Of a stretch of DNA of 64,000 bases, positions 40,707-50,131 are shown piece by piece. The translations under genes were made by a program, and so were the position numbers. This DNA is from Propionivibrio sp. GTDB lineage: Bacteria; Pseudomonadota; Gammaproteobacteria; Burkholderiales; Rhodocyclaceae. The notes beneath the pieces were generated by a model. The model had not been told where the DNA came from. It was given only the letters and a program-made list of their open reading frames with translations, and made no database searches. The stretch spans positions 1-64,000 of the forward strand of contig JARKPC010000248.1 in assembly GCA_029975435.1 (NCBI GenBank), written 5' to 3'. The stretch's first letter is position 1. Every line of letters starts with the position of its first letter.

Positions 40707-41954
40707 ATGAGAAGAAACTCCACCGATCCCTCGGCAGCGGATCTTTCGTCCCGCGCCGCCCCGCCGGCGAACAATGCGCCCGGCTCAACGGACTTCGACA
40801 AGCGCCAGGCAACCATCTTCGTCGTCCTGCTCGGCGTCGTCAGCCTGTTTTCGGACATGACATACGAATCGGCGCGCAGCATCGCCGGGCCGTTCCTCGC
40901 CGTGCTCGGCGCCAGCGCGACCGCAGTCGGCGTCGTCGCCGGCCTGGGCGAACTGATCGGCTACGCCTTGCGCCTCGTGTCCGGGCGACTCGCCGACCGC
41001 ACCGGCAATTACTGGTCGATCACCTTCTTCGGCTACGCCCTCAACCTGCTCGCCGTCCCGCTGCTGGCGCTCGCCGGCAACTGGCAGGTCGCCGTGGCGC
41101 TGATGTTCCTCGAACGCGCCGGCAAGGCCATGCGCTCGCCGCCGCGCGATGCGATGCTCTCCTTCGCCGGGCACCACACCGGGCAAGGCTGGGGCTTCGC
41201 CCTGCACGAAGCGATGGACCAGACCGGCGCCACCGTCGGGCCGCTGATCACCGCGGGCATCCTGCACTTTCGCCACGACTACAAGCTGGCGTTCGCCTGC
41301 CTGGCGATTCCCGCCGCTCTGGCCATCACGGCGCTCGTCACCGCGCGGCTGCTCTATCCGCGGCCGCGCGACCTGGCGCCGGCCAGCGCCGCGCTCGACA
41401 CGCAGGGCTTCGATCCGCGCTTCTGGTGGTACCTCGGAGCGGCCGGCTGCATCGCCGCGGGGTTCGCCGACTACCCGCTGATCGCCTTCCATTTCGAAAA
41501 AACGGGCCTCGTCCCCGGCGAATGGATCGCCGTTTTCTATGCCGTCGCCATGGGCGCCGACGGGCTGGCGGCGATGGTCTTCGGCTACCTCTACGACCGC
41601 CGCGGCATGCCGGTCCTGATCGCGGCGGCGCTGCTCCCGCTGCCCGTCGCGCCGCTCGTGTTCTTCGGCGGCTTCGACGCCGCGCTCGCCGGGGCGGTGT
41701 TGTGGGGCATCGGCATGGGCGCGCAGGAATCGATCCTGAAAGCGGTCGTCGCCGCGCTGTCGCCCGCCCAGCGGCGGGGAACGGCCTTCGGCATCTACAA
41801 CCTCGGCTTCGGCGTGTTCTGGTTCCTCGGCAGCGCCCTGATGGGCGTGCTGTACGACCGCTCGCTGCCATGGCTGGTGGCTTTCTCGGTCGTCGTGCAG
41901 TTCGCGGCCGTGCCGCTGTTGATCAGGACATTTACCGGGAGGAACTCGTCATGA
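40707..41954 (+). CDS. MFS transporter
   Basis: This 415-residue protein has about twelve membrane segments. Hallmarks are FSDMTYESARSIAGPFLAVLG and SGRLADRTGNYW (MFS motif A). AGKAMRSPPRDAML matches a segment in the other MFS protein of this window, making them distant paralogues. I chose the ATG at 40707, with AAGGACAAGGA upstream. The stop overlaps the Nudix gene ATG. The substrate is unknown. Confidence 0.88.
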   Translation: MRRNSTDPSAADLSSRAAPPANNAPGSTDFDKRQATIFVVLLGVVSLFSDMTYESARSIAGPFLAVLGASATAVGVVAGLGELIGYALRLVSGRLADRTGNYWSITFFGYALNLLAVPLLALAGNWQVAVALMFLERAGKAMRSPPRDAMLSFAGHHTGQGWGFALHEAMDQTGATVGPLITAGILHFRHDYKLAFACLAIPAALAITALVTARLLYPRPRDLAPASAALDTQGFDPRFWWYLGAAGCIAAGFADYPLIAFHFEKTGLVPGEWIAVFYAVAMGADGLAAMVFGYLYDRRGMPVLIAAALLPLPVAPLVFFGGFDAALAGAVLWGIGMGAQESILKAVVAALSPAQRRGTAFGIYNLGFGVFWFLGSALMGVLYDRSLPWLVAFSVVVQFAAVPLLIRTFTGRNSS

Positions 41955-42484
41955 AGTACTGCTGCGAATGTGGAGGGCGGGTCGAGGCGCGGTCGGCCAC
42001 GCAGGGCGTCGGCGAACGCTACGTCTGCACCGCCTGCGGGCGCAGCTACTTCGCCAGCCCGCGCCTGGCCGCCGCGTGCCTCGTCGACATCGACGGCCGC
42101 ATCCTGCTGACCCGCCGCAACACCCGACCGGGCTACGGTCTGTGGAACCTGCCCGGCGGCTTCATCGAAACGAGCGAACCCGCAAGCCGCGGCGCGGTGC
42201 GCGAAACGCTGGAAGAAGTCGGGCTGGAGGTCGAAATCCTGCGGCCCTACGCGCTGTTCCAGATCCCGGCCGAGAACGTGGTCCAGGTGGTCTATCTCGC
42301 GCGTCATCTCGGCGGAACGCCGAGGCCAGGGCCGGAGAGCATGGAAGTCGGCCTCTTCGACGAAACCAGTCTGCCGTGGGGCGACCTCGCGCTGACCACC
42401 ACGCGCGAAGCGCTGCGCCGCTACTTTTCCGACAGCGAAGCCGGCGAATTCGGCTTCCTGTTCGCCGAAATCGTCCGCTTCTGA
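41951..42484 (+). CDS. Nudix hydrolase with N-terminal zinc ribbon
   Basis: This 177-residue protein has a zinc ribbon from C4/C7 and C26/C29, followed by a Nudix domain. The box runs G70 to L92 as G-x5-E-x7-RETLEEVGL. Zinc-ribbon Nudix proteins of this type include NAD- or ADP-ribose-type pyrophosphohydrolases. The ATG overlaps the MFS stop, so it is cotranscribed. Confidence 0.9.
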   Translation: MKYCCECGGRVEARSATQGVGERYVCTACGRSYFASPRLAAACLVDIDGRILLTRRNTRPGYGLWNLPGGFIETSEPASRGAVRETLEEVGLEVEILRPYALFQIPAENVVQVVYLARHLGGTPRPGPESMEVGLFDETSLPWGDLALTTTREALRRYFSDSEAGEFGFLFAEIVRF

Positions 42485-42487
42485 CGT

Positions 42488-42958
42488 CTACTCGCGCAGC
42501 GTCGCCACGAGGCGCAGCGGGTTCGCGATAAGGTCCAGCGCATCCTGCACGCACGGCGCGACGACATCCGCCGCCGCCAGCGTCGTCGCGGCGGCGCCTT
42601 CGCCCTGGATCACCGCGATGCCGAGCGCCGCGTGTTCGAGCATCAGCCGGTCGTTGCGCCCGTTGCCAACGCACGCACACGCCGCCGCCCCGAGCCGTTC
42701 GATGTACGCGCGCTTCGCTTCCGCCTGCCGGCCGGCGCCGAGCACGGTAAGCGTACACGGCAGACCGCGCAGCGCCTCCTTCGCCTGCCCGAAGGTGTCG
42801 GCCGTGACGACATGCACCTGCAAGCGCTCCGAGAGCGCGCGGAGACGTTCGCCGACACCTGGGAACAGGACGCCGTCGCAGGCGAGCGTGCCGTTGAAGT
42901 CGAGAACCAGATGCTCAAGCGCGAGCGACGGGGATTCGGGGATGGAGATTTCGATCAT
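42488..42958 (-). CDS. Small HAD-family protein (soluble P-type ATPase-like, COG4087 type)
   Basis: This 156-residue HAD-like domain has motif I as D20-F-N-G-T. The second Asp of the usual DxDGT is Asn, a feature of the 'soluble P-type ATPase' group. VVTADTFGQAKEAL and CVGNGRNDRLMLEHAALGIAV follow as motifs II and IV. With no cap domain and an altered acid, it may bind rather than hydrolyse phosphate esters. It converges on the Nudix gene with a 3-nt gap. Confidence 0.8.
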   Translation of the reverse strand: MIEISIPESPSLALEHLVLDFNGTLACDGVLFPGVGERLRALSERLQVHVVTADTFGQAKEALRGLPCTLTVLGAGRQAEAKRAYIERLGAAACACVGNGRNDRLMLEHAALGIAVIQGEGAAATTLAAADVVAPCVQDALDLIANPLRLVATLRE

Positions 42959-43083
42959 GATCGCTCCTTGTTGGGATAAGACGCGGGGTCGGGATTATTT
43001 GACGGCTGAATCGGGGTGGTTTGGCTGGTTCCGACCCGGAGCGGTCGCTTAGTGCGTCAAGAAGCAGACGCTCCGCGAGAGCA

Positions 43084-44046
43084 TCACCGCTCGACCTCCT
43101 CCCATTTGTCGGCGTCGTCAGTTTCTTCGTCATCGTGGTCGAAGAATACGTTGCGCGCGCCGATGACCCCCATTCGTTCTAGCCGCTCGTTCCGTTTATC
43201 GCGCTCCATTTCGCCGTAGTGGTGCTCTAGTTCGTCCATAACGCCAGCTTTTGACGAGTTTGATTTGAAGCAGTCGAGGTAGTCGGGTATCAACGCTGGA
43301 TCAAATTCAAGAGGCGGCGTTTCCCTGAGGAACTGAAGGTAGCCCGTGTTTGCTTTGACGTTCATGAAGAAGACGAGCAACTCCTTCCAGAGTACGTCTT
43401 CGTCGGCAATGTCAACTTCGCGGAGAAACACGCTCTCGGCTTTCGAGCCGTTGCGTAGCTCGTACGTATAAAGATTGATTTGCGTCGCGCGATCTTCAAT
43501 GACGCGGAAAACTTCTCGTGCAATTTTCAGAACTATCCTTCGAAGGAACCTGCGGTAATGGTCGTTGTTGTCAGTACCAAGGAACGAGTCTTCGTCCGGA
43601 AACTCGGCTTGCAAGTGCTTGACCAGCAATCCTCTGATAGCCTTTGCTTCCTTCTTACCTTCGTAGACCGAGGTCAGCGCAAAGCGGTCATACCTCAGCG
43701 ACTTATAGAAGGTACTGAGCAGGCTCAACAAATCGTTGTGAGTCGTTCGAAGCTCGAGTTTGACATGCTTGCGCAGACGGGCCACGAGATCGAGGTGGTT
43801 GTGAGTGATGAGAGACTTCTCCAGGTCCTCCTGATCGGAGGTGTCAGTGTGCTCGTAGAGAACTACAGCAGTCTTCAGCAACCGCTCAAGGCCAACGGAC
43901 AGTTCATAGAGAAACTCGAACAACTCGTCGGCAAAGTCCAACTTCCTTATCTCGTGGAATCGCCGGAGGCCGTTATAGATAAACATGCCTGAGATATGAA
44001 TCTCCTCGCCAAGCCGAAAATTCTTCCAAAAGTCGGACGGATTCAT
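43084..44046 (-). CDS. Hypothetical helical protein, AT-richer than its neighbours
   Basis: This 320-residue protein is rich in Lys, Glu, Leu and Asp, probably all-helical, with no signal peptide or membrane segment. The region SVGLERLLKTAVVLYEH and RRFLRRIVLKIAREVF are amphipathic helices. The C terminus is strongly acidic (DHDDEETDDADKWEEVER). The ATG at 44046 has AAGGAGAG upstream. Base composition and codon use are visibly AT-richer than the flanking GC-rich genes, which suggests recent transfer. I do not recognise the family. A HEPN-like helical fold is conceivable but cannot be shown from sequence alone. Confidence 0.7.
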   Translation of the reverse strand: MNPSDFWKNFRLGEEIHISGMFIYNGLRRFHEIRKLDFADELFEFLYELSVGLERLLKTAVVLYEHTDTSDQEDLEKSLITHNHLDLVARLRKHVKLELRTTHNDLLSLLSTFYKSLRYDRFALTSVYEGKKEAKAIRGLLVKHLQAEFPDEDSFLGTDNNDHYRRFLRRIVLKIAREVFRVIEDRATQINLYTYELRNGSKAESVFLREVDIADEDVLWKELLVFFMNVKANTGYLQFLRETPPLEFDPALIPDYLDCFKSNSSKAGVMDELEHHYGEMERDKRNERLERMGVIGARNVFFDHDDEETDDADKWEEVER

Positions 44047-44204
44047 GGACTCTCCTTTCGTCGGCTTGCGGGTACGCCTGAGGATTAGGTAACGACGACA
44101 AGCTTCAAATGGCCGTTTTGCGACGCCGCTTGTGAACGAATGGTTGTGGCCGATTGTTGCCGTATGCGCGGCACCGGTCAACTCGCGATCCAGCACGAGA
44201 TTCC

Positions 44205-46154
44205 CTATGCCGCATTCCAGCCCTCCAGCCGGGTCAGATCTTCACTAAGGTGCGCGGAAGTGCCGTCCGGTCGTGCGGCCGGCGTGGCAGCCGCCGCGCT
44301 CATGGCCCCGTAGCCCTGTTCGAGTCGCGCCAGCGCGGCGAGGGACCAGCGTTTGAGGGCGTCCAGGTGGATGCTGAAGGCATCGGCGAACGGTGCGGCG
44401 AGGTTCGCTTCGACGCGACGGCGGGCTTCAGCGTGCAGGCCGTGTTTGCCGGGCAGGCGCAGCAGGCCGGGGGTCCAGGAGGCGTGGGTGACGAGCGGCG
44501 CCGGGTCGAACAGCGGGCGACCGGCCGGATCGGGCAGAAAGCCGGCGGAACGGAATGCGGCGGGTGCGGCGTCTTCGAGCGTGCTGCGCGTCGCGGCGAG
44601 GATGTCCTCGAAGCGGCCGCCGACGGCCTCCGCGTGACGCGCCAGGGCGAGGCCCACGTTTTCCGCCGTTCCGCTGCCGGCGGTCCATGCCTCGGCCAGC
44701 GCGTGCGCGGCGTCTTCGAACGCCGGCGCGAGTGCGCCGGGGCTGCGCCACGCGGCGGCGAGATCGCGTACCTGCTGGCGCGCCCGTTCGAGCGCGCGCA
44801 GGCCGTCGGCCACGGCGGCGGCGGTCGCCGGCGCTTCGGCGCTGCCGGCGTGGCGCCGAAGCGCGGCGACGACGGCCTCGCGCAGGGCGCCGATCTTGCG
44901 CCGCAGTGAGAAGGCGCGCAATTCACGGTGACGCTGCAAGCGGGGGGCGAGGCAGCGGTCGAACCAGGCCGCGGCTTCGCGCCCGCCGTCGGCGATGGCG
45001 CTGACGGCGGCGACTTCGATTGGGAAGCCGAGCGCCGATTCCAGCTCCCGGCCGGCATACGCCTGCAGGCGCGCACGGTTGGCGAGGGCGAGCAGGTCGG
45101 CCTTGCCGAGCGCCGGCACGAGGTCGGCGCCCGCTTCGAGCAGTTTGCGCGCGACGGCGACATCCTCGGCGCTCAGCGTGCCGGCTCCGTCGATGAGCAG
45201 GACGCCGACGTCGCAGCGCGGCAGGTAGGCGAGCGTCTGCGCCGCGCCGGCGGCGGCGAGCGAGCCGAGCCCCGGCGTGTCGACGAAGCAGACGCCCGCT
45301 TCGAGGCGCGAGCTCGCGAGTTCGACGAGAATGTCGGTGACATGTCTGGCGTTGCCGGGATTGCCTTCTTCCGAGGCGAATTCGGCGAGGCGTTCGAGCC
45401 CCGCGCCCAGGGGATTGCCGGTGGCGAAGCTGACGGTGATCGCCGGTTCGCCCGGCACGATGCGCGTCGGCACCGCCGTCACCGGCGTCACGCCGACGGG
45501 CAGCACGGGGTGTCCGAGCAGCGCGTTGAGCAGCGAGGATTTGCCGCTGGAGACGCGGCCGATGAAGGCGACTTCGAGCCAGTCGTGTTCGAGCCGCTCG
45601 ACGAGCCAGCCGAGCGTGGTGCGGAATTCGACGAGGCCGTGCGCCGCGACGACGCGCTCGATTTCGCGCAGGAGCGCCACTTCGTCGCGCGTCTCGTCGA
45701 GGCGTGCCAGCCGGGCGGCGATGTCGCCGCCGAGTCCGCGCGCCAGGTAGTCGTCGAGTTGCGCCAGGATGGCCTGCAATTCGGCGATCAGCCGCTCGAC
45801 GTCGGCGCCATCGTCGGGGGAGACGGGGCCGTAGCCGGCGAGCCGGTCCGGCGTGATTTCGTCGAGGCCCGTCTGGGCGAAGTTGATCGCCGTGCGCAGC
45901 GCCCAGAGCGCGCCGATGCGCGGCTTTTCGTCGCGAATCGTCTGCGTGTCGAGAAAGCGGCAGGCGACGTCGCGGAAGCGCGCGAGGTAGTCCTCGGCGG
46001 TCCGGCACTGGGTCGGCGCCGCATCGGCGACGTAGGTGGGAAACAGCTGTCCGGAGGCGCCGGCCGGGAGGCGCGCGCAAGCGTCGCCCAGGATCTCGTC
46101 GACGTGGCGGAGCGTGGCGAGCAGATGGCGCTTGTGGTTGTCGCTGAAGGTCAT
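44205..46154 (-). CDS. Dynamin-like GTPase A
   Basis: This 649-residue protein has a central GTPase domain. The P-loop GRVSSGKSSLLNALLG lies near residue 197, and DTPGLGSL (G3) near residue 288. GKADLL is in the G4 position, with Gly replacing the usual Asn/Thr. Long helical regions flank the domain, as in bacterial dynamin-like proteins. The start overlaps the end of the dynamin B gene (ATGA). Paired bacterial dynamins often form heteromeric membrane-remodelling complexes. It is last in the unit headed by the fluoride riboswitch at 50132-50212. Confidence 0.85.
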   Translation of the reverse strand: MTFSDNHKRHLLATLRHVDEILGDACARLPAGASGQLFPTYVADAAPTQCRTAEDYLARFRDVACRFLDTQTIRDEKPRIGALWALRTAINFAQTGLDEITPDRLAGYGPVSPDDGADVERLIAELQAILAQLDDYLARGLGGDIAARLARLDETRDEVALLREIERVVAAHGLVEFRTTLGWLVERLEHDWLEVAFIGRVSSGKSSLLNALLGHPVLPVGVTPVTAVPTRIVPGEPAITVSFATGNPLGAGLERLAEFASEEGNPGNARHVTDILVELASSRLEAGVCFVDTPGLGSLAAAGAAQTLAYLPRCDVGVLLIDGAGTLSAEDVAVARKLLEAGADLVPALGKADLLALANRARLQAYAGRELESALGFPIEVAAVSAIADGGREAAAWFDRCLAPRLQRHRELRAFSLRRKIGALREAVVAALRRHAGSAEAPATAAAVADGLRALERARQQVRDLAAAWRSPGALAPAFEDAAHALAEAWTAGSGTAENVGLALARHAEAVGGRFEDILAATRSTLEDAAPAAFRSAGFLPDPAGRPLFDPAPLVTHASWTPGLLRLPGKHGLHAEARRRVEANLAAPFADAFSIHLDALKRWSLAALARLEQGYGAMSAAAATPAARPDGTSAHLSEDLTRLEGWNAA

Positions 46155-48052
46155 TGGCCCTCCGCGGCGCGCAGCGAAAGCGCGTCGAGCATCCGTTGCC
46201 GCCAGTCCTCGACCTGCTCGAAGTACGGGCGCATCGCTTCGGCGGCCAGGGTCTGTATTCCGGCCCGGACCAGCGTCCGCCGCCAGCAGCGGCGGATCCA
46301 GCGCTGCCCGAGGAAAACGAGCGGTGGGGCTTCGAGGATGGCCGCCGGCCAGGGGTCCGGCGCCGGGAAGGCGGGAGGCGCTTCAGGACGCGGGAGCACG
46401 ATGCCGGCCGTCTCTCCCCGCCCGACGAGCACGCTGGAAAGTTCGGCGCGCAGCTTGAGGAGTTCCCGCGTCGCGTCGCGCGCGACGCCGGCGGCGTGGG
46501 CCTCCAGCGAGGTCCGGATCAGCAGCGTGGCGTCGATCGTTGCTTCGTCGCCGGCCTTGGCCCACACGACGGCGGCATTGTGGGCGACTTCGCGGATCAG
46601 CGCGGCGGCTTGCCGCGCGGCTTCGGCCGCGGGCTCGATGCGCTGCCGGCGTGCCGCCTCGATCAGCGCGAGGACGTTGCGCGCGGCCGGCGCGGGGTGT
46701 TGCGGGAGCATCGGTTTTTGCGTTGGCTTCTGTGTTGACTCCTGCGCCGAAATCGCCTTGTCGACACGGCGTTCGAGCCGTTCGAGCTTGACGCGCAGCG
46801 AGGTCGCGCGCAGGGCGGCGCGCTCGGCGAGCCGGGGTTCCACACCCCGCACGATCCACTCGTTGCAGAGCTCCACATCGCTCCCGGCACGCGTGCTGGC
46901 GAGGTGCACCGGCCATTCCTCCCAGTCCTCGCCGCCGCGCGCCTTGAGCATGCGGCTGACGAAGCCGTGCACGGCCCAACGGTCCTTGAAATCGAGCAGG
47001 TCGGCCTTGGTGAGGACGACTGCGACGGCGCTGCCTTCGCGCTGCAGGACATCGATGAGCGGGAATTCGTCGAGCGAGAGGTCTCCCGTCGCGTCGATGG
47101 CCACGATGCCGAGGTCGCAGGCCGAGATGTCGTCGGACGGCAGGCCGGCCTCCAGGCCGGGCATGTCGACGAGCGTCACACCGCCGGCAAGCAGCGGCGC
47201 CGGGATTTCGAGCGCGAGCCGCGTCACGTGCCGTGCGTTGTGCGGGTTGTGGCGCTCAGTGGCGAATTCGGCGAGGCGGTCCGGATCGTCGAGCGGGAAG
47301 TCCTGCGGGCCGACGTCGGCGAAACGGACCGTGCCGCGCGGCGTTTCGCCGTGCACGAGGCGGACGGGTACCGCGGTGGCGGGCAGCGAGCCGGCCGGGA
47401 GAATGTCCTGTCCGAGCAGCGCGTTGATCAGCGACGATTTGCCGGCGTTGGTGCGGCCGAACACGGCGATCTCGAAGTCGTCGGCGGCGACGCGGGCGCG
47501 CAGCGCGTCGAGCGGCGCCTTGAGGTGGTGAAAACGGTGCGCATCGATCAACTCGGCCAGATTTTCGAGCCGAGCGGCGAGAGTGGTTGTTGCGGCGGTT
47601 GCGGTGTCGGGGCGTACCGGCGGCTCATCGTCGTCGGCGAGATGGCCATCGATGCGCAGCAGACCGTCGAGCAGCTGGGAAACGATGCGGTTGAGTTCGC
47701 CCTCGCCTTCGTCGGACAGCACTTCGCCGTCATGCCAATGACGCGGGCCGAGCCCTTCCACGGCGACGATGGCGCGATTGAGCGACTCACGCGCGGCCTC
47801 GGTGGCGCTCGCCTCCGGCGGCAGTTGCACCACGCCGTGGCGGGCCAGGGCGGCGCGCATCGCCTCACGCAGCCGCGCCACGTCCTCGGCGACGAGCTGG
47901 CGGTGGAGCGGCGTAATGTCGGCGCGATGCGTCGCAAACGGCGATTCGAGCTGCGCCGCGTCCACATCGCGCGCAATCTCCGCAAGCCGGGCGTCGATCT
48001 CGGCGAGGGTGTCGCGCAGGCGGGCGAACTGGCGGGCGGTGAAGGTCGTCAT
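46151..48052 (-). CDS. Dynamin-like GTPase B
   Basis: This 633-residue protein has a GTPase domain with P-loop GRTNAGKSSLINALLG (near residue 198), DMPGLEAG (near 294) and TKADLLD as G4. Helical N- and C-terminal regions surround it. It is paralogous to GTPase A and translationally coupled to it. It lies 172 nt downstream of the GGGtGRT gene, in the same direction, with a hairpin at 48180-48213 between. It may act at the membrane in the fluoride response; that role is inferred from position only. Confidence 0.85.
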   Translation of the reverse strand: MTTFTARQFARLRDTLAEIDARLAEIARDVDAAQLESPFATHRADITPLHRQLVAEDVARLREAMRAALARHGVVQLPPEASATEAARESLNRAIVAVEGLGPRHWHDGEVLSDEGEGELNRIVSQLLDGLLRIDGHLADDDEPPVRPDTATAATTTLAARLENLAELIDAHRFHHLKAPLDALRARVAADDFEIAVFGRTNAGKSSLINALLGQDILPAGSLPATAVPVRLVHGETPRGTVRFADVGPQDFPLDDPDRLAEFATERHNPHNARHVTRLALEIPAPLLAGGVTLVDMPGLEAGLPSDDISACDLGIVAIDATGDLSLDEFPLIDVLQREGSAVAVVLTKADLLDFKDRWAVHGFVSRMLKARGGEDWEEWPVHLASTRAGSDVELCNEWIVRGVEPRLAERAALRATSLRVKLERLERRVDKAISAQESTQKPTQKPMLPQHPAPAARNVLALIEAARRQRIEPAAEAARQAAALIREVAHNAAVVWAKAGDEATIDATLLIRTSLEAHAAGVARDATRELLKLRAELSSVLVGRGETAGIVLPRPEAPPAFPAPDPWPAAILEAPPLVFLGQRWIRRCWRRTLVRAGIQTLAAEAMRPYFEQVEDWRQRMLDALSLRAAEGQ

Positions 48053-48179
48053 GACGGCCTCCGAAGCAAGGTCCGCCGGGGCGTTTTCCGGTCGGAGTCA
48101 GCCGGTTTCATCGCTCTCCTTGTCGAATTCCCGCGCGGTCGGCGCTGCCGGCAGTTGAGAGTTGAGACAAGGCCACGAC

Positions 48180-48213
48180 AATCCTCGCTCAATCCGGGAA
48201 TCGAACGAGGATT
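48180..48213 (-). other. Intercistronic hairpin before dynamin B gene
   Basis: AATCCTCG (48180-48187) and CGAGGATT (48206-48213) pair across an 18-nt loop. No T-run follows on the minus strand, so it may only attenuate or stabilise the transcript between the GGGtGRT and dynamin genes. Confidence 0.4.
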
Positions 48214-48224
48214 CCAGGCTTGGA

Positions 48225-49229
48225 TTACGCTTTGGCCAGAGCCTGCTCGAGCGCCACGGCCACGGCCACGGACGCCCCCACCATCGGGTTGTTGCCCATG
48301 CCGAGGAAGCCCATCATCTCGACGTGCGCCGGCACCGAACTGGAACCGGCGAACTGGGCATCGGAGTGCATGCGGCCCATGGTGTCGGTCATGCCGTAGG
48401 AAGCCGGACCGGCGGCCATGTTGTCGGGATGCAGCGTGCGTCCGGTGCCCCCGCCCGAGGCGACCGAGAAGTAGGGCTTGCCCTGTTCCTGGCATTCCTT
48501 CTTGTAGGTGCCCGCCACCGGATGCTGGAAGCGCGTCGGATTAGTCGAGTTGCCGGTGATCGACACATCGACGCCCTCATGGTGGTTGATGGCCACGCCT
48601 TCGCGCACGTCGTCGGCGCCGTAGCAGCGCACCTTGGCCTTTTCGCCCTTGGAGTAGGCGATCTCGCGCACGACATTGAGCTTGCTCGTGGCGTAGTCGA
48701 ACTGGGTCTGCACGTAGGTGAAGCCGTTGATCCGGCTGATGATCTGCGCCGCGTCCTTGCCCAGGCCGTTGAGGATGACGCGCAGCGGTTCCTTGCGCGC
48801 CTTGTTGGCGCTCCGCGCCAGGCCGATGGCGCCTTCCGCCGCGGCGAACGATTCGTGCCCGGCCAGGAAGGCGAAGCACTTGGTTTCTTCTTTCAGCAGC
48901 ATCGACGCCAGGTTGCCGTGACCGATGCCGACCTTGCGGTCGTCCGCGACGGAGCCGGGGATGCAGAACGCCTGCATGCCTTCGCCCAACGACAGGGCGA
49001 TGTCGACGGCCTTGGTCTGCTGCTTCTTCAGCGCGATCGCCGCGCCGAGGATGTAGGCCCAGCAGACGTTCTCGAAACAGATGGGCTGGATGCCCTTCAC
49101 GATTCCATAGACATCGACGTCCAGCTTGTCGCAAAGCGCTTTGGCCGCTTCCAGCGATTCGATGCCGTATTGGGCCAGCACTTTGTTGATCTGCGGAATC
49201 CGACGTTCGTAGCTTTCAAATAATGACAT
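48225..49229 (-). CDS. GGGtGRT family protein
   Basis: This 334-residue protein carries the family-defining motif GGGTGRT (about residues 257-263, in SVASGGGTGRTLHPDN) and a C-terminal glycine-rich GFLGMGNNPMVGASVAVA. It has no signal peptide or membrane helix. The biochemical function of the family is not established. It is habitually found beside an IscU/NifU-like scaffold protein, as here (24 nt spacing). A role in Fe-S cluster or metal chemistry is inferred. It belongs to the fluoride riboswitch unit. Confidence 0.9.
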   Translation of the reverse strand: MSLFESYERRIPQINKVLAQYGIESLEAAKALCDKLDVDVYGIVKGIQPICFENVCWAYILGAAIALKKQQTKAVDIALSLGEGMQAFCIPGSVADDRKVGIGHGNLASMLLKEETKCFAFLAGHESFAAAEGAIGLARSANKARKEPLRVILNGLGKDAAQIISRINGFTYVQTQFDYATSKLNVVREIAYSKGEKAKVRCYGADDVREGVAINHHEGVDVSITGNSTNPTRFQHPVAGTYKKECQEQGKPYFSVASGGGTGRTLHPDNMAAGPASYGMTDTMGRMHSDAQFAGSSSVPAHVEMMGFLGMGNNPMVGASVAVAVALEQALAKA

Positions 49230-49252
49230 GACTGATCCTTTGTGCTGGGCGC

Positions 49253-49945
49253 TTATTCGTGCCGGGGGTTGATGGTCTTCACCGCTTCGTCGAAGCGTCC
49301 ATAGGTCGAGGTGGCTTTCTTCAGCGCCTCGGCGGGTTCCACACCCTTCTGGATCGACTCCATCATCTTGCCCAGATGCACGAATTCGTATCCGATCACC
49401 TCGTCGCCCGCGTCGAGCGCCATGCGGGTCACGTAGCCTTCGGCCATTTCAAGGTAGCGCACGCCTTTCGCCACCGTCCCGTACATCGTGCCGATCTGGC
49501 TGCGCAGGCCCTTGCCGAGGTCTTCCAGCCCGGCGCCGATGGGCAGGCCGTCTTCCGAAAACGCCGTCTGCGAGCGGCCGTAGGCGATCTGCAGGAACAG
49601 TTCGCGCATGGCCGTATTGATCGCGTCGCATACCAGATCGGTATTCAACGCTTCAAGAATCGTCTTGCCGGACAGAATCTCGGCCGCCATCGCCGCGCTG
49701 TGGGTCATTCCCGAACAGCCGATGGTTTCGACCAGGGCCTCCTGAATGACGCCGTCCTTGACGTTGAGCGTCAGCTTGCAGGCACCCTGTTGCGGCGCGC
49801 ACCAGCCCACACCGTGGGTCAGCCCGGAAATATCCTTGATTTCCCTGGCCTGGACCCAGCGGCCTTCTTGAGGGATGGGCGCCGGGCCGTGGTTCGGCCC
49901 TTTCGCCACATGGCACATATGCTGCACTTCAGTTGAGTAGATCAT
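49253..49945 (-). CDS. NifU/IscU-like iron-sulfur cluster scaffold protein
   Basis: This 230-residue protein has an IscU/NifU_N-like region with cysteines at 11, 49, 56, 77 and 106 (HGVGWCAPQQGACKL, VETIGCSGMTHSAA). A C-terminal alpha-helical extension (residues 140-230) is not found in IscU. The ATG has GGAGAA upstream. It is the first gene after the fluoride riboswitch at 50132-50212, with a leader of about 190 nt, and is followed by the GGGtGRT gene. Why an Fe-S scaffold would be fluoride-controlled is not known. Confidence 0.88.
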   Translation of the reverse strand: MIYSTEVQHMCHVAKGPNHGPAPIPQEGRWVQAREIKDISGLTHGVGWCAPQQGACKLTLNVKDGVIQEALVETIGCSGMTHSAAMAAEILSGKTILEALNTDLVCDAINTAMRELFLQIAYGRSQTAFSEDGLPIGAGLEDLGKGLRSQIGTMYGTVAKGVRYLEMAEGYVTRMALDAGDEVIGYEFVHLGKMMESIQKGVEPAEALKKATSTYGRFDEAVKTINPRHE

Positions 49946-50131
49946 CAGTGGTTCTCCGTTTGCTGATGCATTGGCGTGATGACCGACCGGCCGCCAGGAA
50001 AGCGCACGACGGCCGAATCGGTCGGAAAAGGGAAGGCGCGCCGGCAGACGCGCGCGGAGCGAACGAGATGGCGTGAATCGGTTGCGACATCTTCCTGTCC
50101 GGTTTTTGTTGATCTGATCTGGACAGGAATA

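Noticed and set aside
44928-47531. Plus-strand frame of 867 codons opposite the dynamin genes
   Set aside because: GC-rich shadow of dynamin A and B, which have full GTPase motifs on the other strand.
48180-48213. tRNA-like sequence (TTCGATTCCC on the minus strand)
   Set aside because: The flanks do not form a T-stem, acceptor stem or cloverleaf. It is only a simple hairpin.
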